DNA from: Larix sibirica
Lineage: Eukaryota; Streptophyta; Pinopsida; Pinales; Pinaceae
Assembly (NCBI GenBank): GCA_004151065.3
Contig: NWUY0305023538.1
Span: 1-64,000, forward strand
Length of the DNA: 64,000 nucleotides
Direction: 5' to 3'
Shown here: positions 56,346-64,000 of the stretch, piece after piece
How positions within the stretch are numbered: position 1 is the first letter of the stretch
How the letters are laid out: each line of letters starts with the position of its first letter
The notes under the pieces: model-generated
Database searches by the model: none
Told to the model about the DNA's origin: nothing
Seen by the model: the letters and a program-made list of their open reading frames with translations, nothing else
Made by a program: the position numbers and the translations under genes

Positions 56346-58035
56346 CCAACCAATGGATCCATCAATCAACTCAGAGATAAACTTTCAGAAATGGCCTATT
56401 TCAAATATAATAATAAACTATTTATGTGCCCTGATGAGTTGTTTTTTTCAATACAGGTTGCGATCACAGGCGTTGAGGCACTCAATTACAACAGGTTTTG
56501 ACTAGATGCCGGCGATCCAAGAGGATATTTATTGCCCAGCATTCTAGGAACCCTATAGGATTACCCACCTCGCATACCTAAAATGCTTATTCTCCCAACT
56601 TTGCTTTATTACCCGCCAACAAACAAATAGACCCAGCTAGATACATGCTTATTTACGTTGATTCATCATTTGAGGAACAGAGACTTACAAGTGGATAATA
56701 TACCGATCGATGCATTACGGAATCTTTTAGCCAAGGCCCAGTACGCCTAAGGAACCTGCAAAGTACACGCCCAAGTTCGTCCAGTTCGCATAAGGCACCC
56801 GCGTCCGGAAAAAAAAGAAGATAGAAGGAACCTACAGCATGACACTTACCGCTATGGATGTCATGACGATCTTACTTTAATTAACTTTCAGAAGTTTATG
56901 AGCCAATTTTTGGGGTAATAACATATATGATGCAAGCTGATAATAATGACCCATTTTACGGGATAGACCTTACTACTGACAACAGCCAACATCTTACGAA
57001 ACGAGCCCATCATATCACAATTGTTTTCGTCCCCATAAAGAGGATGATTCGATTTAATACCAACCTATAATCTTCTGAGAGAGGCGTTACAACTCCCACA
57101 TATGATGACCATAGAGGCGGTTCAACTGACCTGCCAATAGAAGCACGTACCCTTTACATTTTCACCTTTCGCCCTGATCAACTCCCAATCTAATAGCCCG
57201 ATCAACTACCAACTACCCGACTCCTATCCCTACTCGAAACCTACAACAACATGGAAACCAAAACCCAGTATGCCTAAGAGACACCTCCCAATACACGCTA
57301 CCAAGGAAGGACCAGGAAGTTAATGAAATATTACTTGCACCCCGGCGGAACTAAGGAGACCCCCCCACCCAATAAGTAATTCGGGAGGGTGGAGTGGGCC
57401 AACGAACGAACGGATCCATATTGAACCTATAATGTTTGTTAGGGAGGTGGTCACCGATGATGAGTGATTGGTTCGACTGATGGGGCACTAGTTGGTGATG
57501 GGCCCGGAAACTTCTGGAGTTATTCGATGGGAGAATATTATTCCCTATTGCCCGATGTATGCATTCCCAATTCCACCCATTCGCTTTTAAAAAGGGACCG
57601 GACCGGGAGAGCATAAAAAGATAGTCGTACCCAGAGGACACAGAAAAGAAGGACCAGGTGGACTGATTATCCCACATTCAGCCAGCCACAACAGCCCTGC
57701 TCGTGGGGCCCTACCACCCCCAGCACAAGACGACCTGGGAAGACCCAGGAAGGAAAACACTATCACCCCAGGCCTCACAAAATAACCACCCGCCCGAAGC
57801 TGGTCGAAACCGTAAGGCTGCTATACTGTGAAGAACGTGTGGCGGTACAATGGCGCTATATTAAAACAACGACTATCACAGTTAACGACTATGTGCAACC
57901 AACCCCGGGACGGGGCGGCTATGTGCAGTGAATGACTATGTGAGCTATACCATCGCACCAATAGCAATTTACAACAGCAGCTCAATGAGCAACGCTAAGG
58001 AATAGAGTTGCTAAAGCTATTCTTTATAAATACCA
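56346..58035. other. Spacer with minor repeats
   Basis: AAGGCCCAGTACGCCTAAGG-ACC (56735) and AAACCCAGTATGCCTAAGAGACACC (57262) are a diverged pair, each followed by a word like AGTACACGCCC/AATACACGC. The C-tract motif copy 2 lies at 57360-57380. 57860-57955 repeats ACGACTATGTGCA and GGCTATGTGCAG. No gene is seen. Confidence 0.4.
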
Positions 58036-58084
58036 CATTTGTTGTTGAACCCATATTTCATTTATTTCCAATGCTTGAAAGGCA

Positions 58085-58560
58085 AAACCTACTGGTCTTT
58101 CGCTCTTTCTTATCTGTTCTTGGGGGAAATCTCTCTGTTCTGGTGGGAACGCTGGGGTACTGGTACTTATCTCTCGGGTATGGATTGAACGGGGCCTGTT
58201 GAACAGTTATCATGTGATGTGTAACCACCCCTCTCGAATATATGGGCTCCGTCTCTTTATTGGACCAGCCGGTTCTTATCTCACCCAGTCCAAGTAGTAA
58301 CATTGATTGTTCAGTAGCGGTAAGATTCGTGTGAGGGGTATGGGAGAACTATCTTCTCTCGGGTATGCTGGTTGAAGGGTTCTGTTTAAAGGGTATGGTT
58401 TAACCCCCCCCACCCAATTAATACTTAGGTGTTAAAACGGGCGGGTATGATTGAACGGCGGGTCCTTTTATCTCATCTGTTAGGAACATGGGGGACATCT
58501 CTTCTCTCACCTGGGGGACATCTATCCTTTCGTCTGTTGGTAAGGGGACAATGTGCGGAG
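58085..58560 (+). repeat. Degenerate TATCTCTC-GGGTATG / CTGTT-GGGGAC repeat
   Basis: TTATCTGTTCTTGGGGG, TATCTCTCGGGTATGG, TATCTTCTCTCGGGTATGC, GTTTAAAGGGTATGG, CATCTCTTCTCTCACCTGGGGGACATC recur at irregular 40 to 60 bp spacing. C-tract motif copy 3 (58404-58428) sits inside. Confidence 0.5.
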
Positions 58561-58784
58561 GAAGAAGTTAGGAGAATGGGTGCACTTCCTCAATGTATCT
58601 TGCCACTTGCCTCTTTCCTTCACTGGCAATAAAATAACATATATACTGAAGGTAGATAGCTTACTTTGTAACTTAGATTACAATTTTCATATATTTAACA
58701 TGCCCAAGCAGGCTCCCACGTCATGAGATCCCATGTTAAGGTAAGTACATATATCAGCTAATCTACCATAAAGTATAGGTTTTC

Positions 58785-59235
58785 GCTATTTCAACAAAAG
58801 TATGGCAGAGTTTGCATAGTTTGAGGTTCCAAGGCGTAGGTCTGATGCATAGGTTACCAGGACTATTCCTACAAAAGTATGATTTCCAAAGGCTAGTCAA
58901 AAGGCATATTATGAAGTTCCCGATGGGTGGGGTCCCCAAGAAAAGTAAAAAGGCTGATCCCCAAGGCAGTTCCTAGGAGGTCTGCTGCATAGGTTTAAAA
59001 GGCTTAAGTTTCTATTTTTCTTTTTTTTCCAGAGTTTTGTGCCAAGGCATAGGTATGATGCATAGGTTAACCGGGCTATTACATGAGATAACCAAGGAAG
59101 AGTAAAAAGGCAGTTCAAAGCAGATGAGTTGACGTTCCCAAGTAAGAAGGTATCAGTAATTATATGAGTATCCCAAGGCTGAGTTTAAGGTCCCAAGTAT
59201 TAAGATATGATCATAAAAGATTAGTAAAGGGGATC
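58785..59235 (+). repeat. Degenerate CAAGGCATAGGT / TGATGCATAGG repeat, copy 2
   Basis: GGTTCCAAGGCGTAGGTCTG, ATGCATAGGTTACC, CCAAAGGCTAGTC, AAAAGGCTGATCCCC, CTGCATAGGTTT, GCCAAGGCATAGGTATGATG and AAAGGCAGTTC recur at about 40 to 60 bp. Family partner is 55385-55680. Confidence 0.6.
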
Positions 59236-60210
59236 CGTCTTAAAACTCCTTCTGGGGAGCCATTGTGGGCCAGATTACAACTGCACAAGATGCGTCAGTG
59301 TAATAAGTAAGATGTGGCTTGCTAAGGGGCATATACCTTAAAGAAGAGCCAGTGTAACAAGCTTAGCCAAGAAACCTAGGAGACCTTGAACAAGCCGTGG
59401 TTGAACCAGTAAATCAACAACGATCCGTGCCTGGTAGTGGTGCGTGGTGGGCTTTTTATCCTCCTACTTATCCTATACCTCTCCTAATACTTATACTCTC
59501 TACTGCTATTTCCTACCCGCCACTACCTGCATCACCAGAAACGAGCAACGGGAACAGATTAGCACTGGTAACTGAAACTTAGGAGCAATATAAAAATAAG
59601 GAGCCAAGGGAATGACCAGCAATCAATTGAGGTTGCTTAGGAGCGTTCATCAAGCTTGCCTGTCGTGGATTGAAAGAAGTAAATAAAGCGTCCTTATTGA
59701 TCGGAGTGAAGAGTATGCATTCCGTTCAATATGCATTACCCTTTTTAGCTTTCAACCATATGCCCGATTCCGTCCGCCCATACACCTATCCCAGGAAGGT
59801 ACAGTCCAACGTCACCCAGCATTCCCGTATTCTACTCTCTACCCGTCATACCCGTTCAAGCCCCAGTCACCCATTCGCCCGCATACCCACACGTCAACCA
59901 AGGCCACATACACCCAACACGGGAAGAAGCTACGGTACGGTACGGAACCTTGTGACAAGGCCAGTCCCAATATAATATTTCCTTCCCTATCTACTTCCAA
60001 TATACTTTATCCAATCCCCGTATATCCAATCCCAATATACTTTCACTATGGAAATCAACTAACAACATCCCCATCTACTCCCATCCCATAAACTCCCACT
60101 ATACTATTTCACGTTTACCATCAACTAAAACCATCCCAATATAAGAACATATCAATCCGATATTTCCAATATTTTCACTAGACCTATTACCATTTCCACT
60201 ATTTCCATAT
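59236..60210. other. Spacer with CATTCCCG and CATCCCAATATAC words
   Basis: 59700-59900 carries CATTACCC, CATTCCCGT, CACCCATTCGCCC words. 59931-59950 is TACGGTACGGTACGGAACC. 59965-60210 repeats CCAATATACTTT, CATCCCAATATA, CCATCAACTAA and TTTCCACTA. Two frames of 61 and 101 codons here are low-complexity by-products. Confidence 0.45.
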
Positions 60211-60414
60211 ACTACTGTTTTAATAATTGAAAATATCTATAGCTTCATAAGATGTATAAATTATTCTTATTTAATACCACGGAGTTACCAAGGGACTTCA
60301 CCTTTTGCCTTAACCTTTCAACTTTTGTAACCAAGGAACTTTCAACATAGACCCGTGAGAAGGAAGGATCACATAAAAGGCCAAGAGGAGACGAGAAGGT
60401 CCCTTGTTCCAATT

Positions 60415-60700
60415 GCCAATCATTGTAAGTAAGTCAATAGTCAATCATTGCCAGGAGCTCATTGCCGATCAGTGCCAGTTATAGCTTATAAGCTGCTAGT
60501 CATTGCCTTAAGGTCATTGCCTCAAGGCGGTCATTCCAATAGCCGCTTCTCATTGCTGATAGCCAGTGGTCGTTGCCAGGAAGGAGGTCATCATCAGTTG
60601 GTTTGCATTGCCGATCATAGACAGACAGAAGGTCATAGCTAATAGCCGGTAGTACTAGTCAGGAATCATAGATGATCATAGACAGTCTCATTTACAGAAG
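60415..60700 (+). repeat. Degenerate CATTGCCGATAGCC repeat
   Basis: GTCAATCATTGCC, CTCATTGCCGATCAG, GTCATTGCCTTAAGG, GTCATTGCCTCAAGG, CTCATTGCTGATAGCC, GGTCGTTGCC and AGAAGGTCATAGC recur every 12 to 25 bp. Related words are at 25860-25960 and 34230-34320. Confidence 0.6.
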
Positions 60701-60736
60701 GTGGTCATTGCATAGAGCAGCCAATCTAGAACTATA

Positions 60737-60772
60737 CCTCGACCTATATCCTCGACCTATATCCTCGACCTC
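60737..60772 (+). repeat. 13-bp tandem repeat
   Basis: CCTCGACCTATAT occurs twice in succession and a third copy is partial. It is followed by GAACTTGCTTAACGCTACAGAAC, the start of a GGAACA-TGTTCC word copy (60780-60825), then by a minus CCGAGTAACCAAG copy at 60818-60895. Confidence 0.8.
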
Positions 60773-61124
60773 GAACTTGCTTAACGCTACAGAACATTTG
60801 AATGCTCCTACCTGGGCTGGACTGCACGGTTGGGATACTCAGTTGGGATACTTGGCTTGGCTACTTGGGTGGGCTTGGCTGAACGGTTTGGAACAATCTG
60901 ATGCGTTACTTATGAGGGCACCTCAGGATCATTGAAAGACACATAGTTTCATTCACACTAGTCTGGTAGTCCCAGTATTGGAAGGAAGGGAGGTGGATGC
61001 CTTGATATTTATTTATTTATTATGGCACACATATGCTGAGAAAGAAAGAGTTGATGAGTCAATTGTGTTTTATAAGAATGTATATAATGCACGCAGGCAA
61101 AATAATACATCTTATTAAATAGGC

Positions 61125-61240
61125 GTTCCCCAGATTCCCCAGTCCCGCATTCTACCAGTAGTCTCCCATTCTCACATTACCCAGTAAATACACATTCCGT
61201 TCACTCCGCACCTGCCATATTCGATGTGGGGCGCTCCAAC
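61125..61240 (+). repeat. CATTCCCGC family copy
   Basis: GCGTTCCCCAGATTCCCCAGTC, CCGCATTCTACC, CTCCCATTCTCACATTACCC and ACATTCCGTTCACTCCGC share words and order style with 655-800. Followed at 61238-61265 by GGTATAGTATGGGAAGG-TATGGTACGGG. Confidence 0.5.
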
Positions 61241-61343
61241 GGACGGTATAGTATGGGAAGGTATGGTACGGGAAGAGACCGAGTGAGTTAGTCACAACCA
61301 CCAGAGGAGGGAGATTAGATGGCCTTGGATATTATAATATATA

Positions 61344-61694
61344 ATGCAACCAAGTTTAGTTACCGCACTTATTCAAATAGTTCACTTATGGCATCTTCAG
61401 CAACAACGTCGGGGGCAGGCAAGAAGTTTGGGTAAACCGGAGCTTTTCAAATCTTCTCATTTGGCATTCTTATTTAAGCAAATCTCATCTTTAGCGGGGG
61501 CCCAAGATAAGAACTCACACTCATCGGGGGATCTAAAAGTGCATTTTATTATTACTGCAATAGGTCAGTTCAGGAAGTTCCCCTATGGAAGGCGGGATGC
61601 CCGTCCTTTGAGGGCTCGACCCCATGGCAGCGCTTTACGAACAATGAAAACGAAGCTGCTCGAACATGGTGATCGCCGAGAAGTAATGAGGTAG
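61344..61694 (+). CDS. Unidentified 116-codon ORF
   Basis: An ATG-started frame free of obvious repetition. It begins with a His/Gln-rich helix (IQIVHLWHLQQQRRGQARS), continues through ELFKSSHLAFLFKQISSL and a short hydrophobic run (KVHFIITAIGQF), and ends in a basic region (RRDARPLRARPHG, then LLEHGDRREVMR). No ribosomal, respiratory or maturase motif is recognised. It is among the more protein-like frames in the window, though chance or a decayed fragment remains possible. No partner genes lie nearby. Confidence 0.25.
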   Translation: MQPSLVTALIQIVHLWHLQQQRRGQARSLGKPELFKSSHLAFLFKQISSLAGAQDKNSHSSGDLKVHFIITAIGQFRKFPYGRRDARPLRARPHGSALRTMKTKLLEHGDRREVMR

Positions 61695-61699
61695 CCACC

Positions 61700-62410
61700 C
61701 ATAGACAGTATCATTACCGGGAGGTGTCATTGATACACGGTCGGCCCAGAGACAACTCAGTGCTGATAGCTAGTCGCAGGTGTCGATGCCTTCTTGTCTG
61801 TTTTGGAACCGACCAATGGGTGGACGATGCTAAATACTATCACCTGCTTTTGGGGGCAATGCACCTGTCGAGGATAATGCGCCAGACACAGAAAGACATT
61901 CAGATATGGGAGAGTTGCATTCTCATGCTGCTTAGGTAGTTAGCGTCATTCACGCAAATAGGGTAAGTCATGCTGGTTCTAAACAATAACAAAAAGAAGA
62001 TCCAAAAGGGTGGTGATCCCGAAGCCTGGCCCGAACAATAGCAATAGTGCCGTACCTCCTAAGCATTCATAAAGGCAAGTGATTTGGAAGCCCGTACAAT
62101 CTATAAGTTCAGGTAAGTGAGCCAATATATCAAGGGTTGTAAAGAGAAGGCTGGTTGCTGTAGATCAAGCAGAAGAAAGGTCCGGGTGCATAAAGCTGTA
62201 AGTGCCATGTCAACCCAAGCGCGTATGATCACTAACTAAGTAGGGTAGGCAAAGCATGAAATATAGGTTGGTGAAGGAGGTGCTGATACTGGATTCCTTC
62301 CTGCCTGAAGCAAGAGGTTGGGTGAGGTATTATTTCTGGTTGTTAAAGCGGGTGGGTTGGGTCGATTTAGGCTCCTTCCCTTCCACTGCATAGCCTTTTC
62401 CCCTTTATTT
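61700..62410. other. Spacer, nothing recognised
   Basis: A 71-codon frame at 61724-61939 has no recognised features. No RNA gene is seen. Confidence 0.4.
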
Positions 62411-62411
62411 T

Positions 62412-62873
62412 GTGGGGAATAAAGGGTTATGTCTATTAAGGGAAAGATCTATTGAACCTATACATATGGTAAATTCAATAAAAAAAAAGGTAGCGTCCTG
62501 CCTTATCGCTGCTCCGCTCCTTCCCCCATTGTTCTTGGTTGTTCGCGTGCCTTCCATTCTATCTATCTTTCTTTCTCTGCTTGCATGGGGGGGCGGTCAT
62601 CGTTTTCTTTGTCGTTGCGGGGTGCTGGGTTTGGTGCGTGCGCAAGGGTCCGGTCGGCCTGTTTTCCCGGTTATCTGGCTTCCGGGCTGGCTTTCCGATT
62701 CAAGTAGAGTTAAGAGGGGGGGTATCAAGCTTACAATTATGGAATCCAGCTCGGAGTTTCCTTATTTGTGGTCAGTGCTTTCCTCAGGTGTTACAAACCT
62801 GGTGGGGGGATCCCACGTGCGATTGATGAAAAGGTTAGACAGACATAGAGCCTACGAGGCAGGAAGGATATAA
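62412..62873 (+). other. Hydrophobic-ORF repeat, copy C, inside a 153-codon frame
   Basis: A 153-codon frame (GTG start) contains a hydrophobic segment (LIAAPLLPPLFLVVRVPSIL and neighbours) and a basic C-terminus. An overlapping 95-codon frame (62539-62826, TTG start) has the run FFVVAGCWVWCV that aligns with FFVVVVVLGCWIQCV of copy A. The shared word lies in different long frames in copies B and C, so the DNA repeat, not one protein, is what is conserved. No known mitochondrial gene matches. Confidence 0.35.
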
Positions 62874-62875
62874 TA

Positions 62876-64000
62876 AGTTGAGGCGGATGCCGGAAGAAAT
62901 AAAGTCTATGGCCATTTTTGCATGTTGGAAACTATATTTTTGAGCTGATTTGGTTTAGCCGGGTTCCAAGTGATCCATGTTCAGGTCCCGAACTCAAGCC
63001 AAATATCTCTCATTTCATTCATTTAAGGTAATTGATTCTTTCTAATAAGGCAGGTTCAGTAGAAGCTTAGGCGGCGCGGGTTAGCTGAAACTATCTTATA
63101 ATACCATTCATTCTGATTAAACCAAGTTTCATATTTTGGGTAGGTCCGATGCTTGCAAGTACTTATCTGCAATCCACTCTTGCTTGCGGCAAGGTTTCAT
63201 GTAAGTTAATAATAGAATTGATCCGTTGACTTAACCTATTTGCCTTATATATGAATATGATGAGCAGAATCAATTGAATGGGTTCCAACATTCGGCTCGG
63301 AAGATAGATGCTAGAAGTAAAAATCCAGAGAGGAAGGGATTAGTCGGGCTGAATTGAGCGGTTCATCTATTAATTTCGCTCATACCAACAAAACTCCCCC
63401 TGAATCCAACTATTTTGAAAATACTCCCAGAACTTCTGAGATTCTATGGGGTTGGCACTTTGAAAAGGCCTTGGATTTAAGCTACGCGCCTCGTTCGGAT
63501 TAAGACGCCCAGCCAAAGGCTCTGGGAATTTTAGTAAGTTAGTTTACTAAATAAAAAGGCAAATTATCGACCCGGATGGTGGATTATCCGCACCCTGATA
63601 AATGGAGATTCACTTATAAATTCTTATAATAAAAAATTTTCTCTATTTAAATAGCTCTGCGCCTCATAATTTCCTCCGCCTTGGGCCTGGGCGCCCGCCT
63701 TCATCCCAAAGTAAAGGGTACACTTGTTCGAGGTAGAGCTGGTTTCCTTCCTCTCGAAACGTTTGTGAAAAACGAGCCAAGGTGCTCAGCTCGCGGCGGC
63801 ATAATTCTAATTTTTGTTTCAAATTTTTACCTTCGGGCCTTCTCGTTGTATACAATATTATTCGAGCTTGTTTTCGAGGAACTCCATACCTATATGGGTC
63901 TCTCGTAGCGTTAGGTAGTTAAGTAAAATGGGTGTAACATAAATAAGTTTGGTTGGGTGCGTGTATTGCTCGCAGTGAGACAGAATAACTTTTTTAGTTG
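62876..64000. other. Spacer, nothing recognised
   Basis: This last kilobase lacks the word repeats seen elsewhere. At 63655-63910 both strands are open for 60 to 75 codons (minus strand includes KNLKQKLELCRRELSTLARF). It could be the flank of a gene lying beyond the window, but nothing identifies it. A minus-strand frame and a plus-strand frame overlap, so at most one is meaningful. Confidence 0.35.

Noticed and set aside
62412-62873. Known mitochondrial gene (second-longest frame)
   Set aside because: No ATG start, no recognisable respiratory or ribosomal motifs, and it overlaps a dispersed repeat.
63655-63910. Gene at the window end
   Set aside because: Overlapping open frames on both strands with no motif; kept only as spacer comment.

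Overview
The window looks like a gene-free stretch of a large, repeat-rich plant mitochondrial genome. A gymnosperm is the best guess, at roughly 0.6 confidence, and nuclear DNA cannot be excluded. Four things point this way. No reading frame exceeds 166 codons. I recognise no intact mitochondrial protein gene, no rRNA segment and no tRNA. Most of the sequence is a mosaic of short, diverged repeats on both strands. A 31-bp element bounded by AAGG direct repeats occurs in five copies at three sites, in the style of (but not identical to) the Cycas mitochondrial Bpu elements. Base composition was judged by eye and not counted.

Layout. 0-7.4 kb: unassigned spacer with small repeats and one copy of a hydrophobic-ORF repeat. 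7.4-8.7 kb: three degenerate tandem arrays. 9.1-9.8 kb: two convergent unidentified ORFs. 11.1-13.7 kb: the 31-bp element pair, an array, a decayed coding tract and a candidate retrotransposon LTR. 15.5-17.5 kb, minus strand: a broken, unidentified coiled-coil-like coding tract with a third site of the 31-bp element within it. 22.0-23.7 kb: the largest block of a degenerate word-repeat family (ACTGCT family) that recurs near 29, 36.7, 37.7, 42, 47.9 and 53.2 kb in both orientations. 41-43 kb: further arrays and an Asp/Pro-rich reading tract. 45.5-46.7 kb: a broken Ty1/copia integrase-reverse transcriptase fragment. 46.7-47.85 kb, minus strand: exon-like segments bounded by spliceosome-type GT/AG signals. 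48-64 kb: mostly spacer with more repeat families, one unidentified 116-codon ORF and the longest copy of the hydrophobic-ORF repeat.

Nothing here forms an operon or pathway. The biology visible is genome expansion. Nuclear DNA (retrotransposon and probable host exons) has been captured and is decaying, and short repeat words have multiplied and spread. Small ORFs listed here are open frames only and carry low confidence unless stated.
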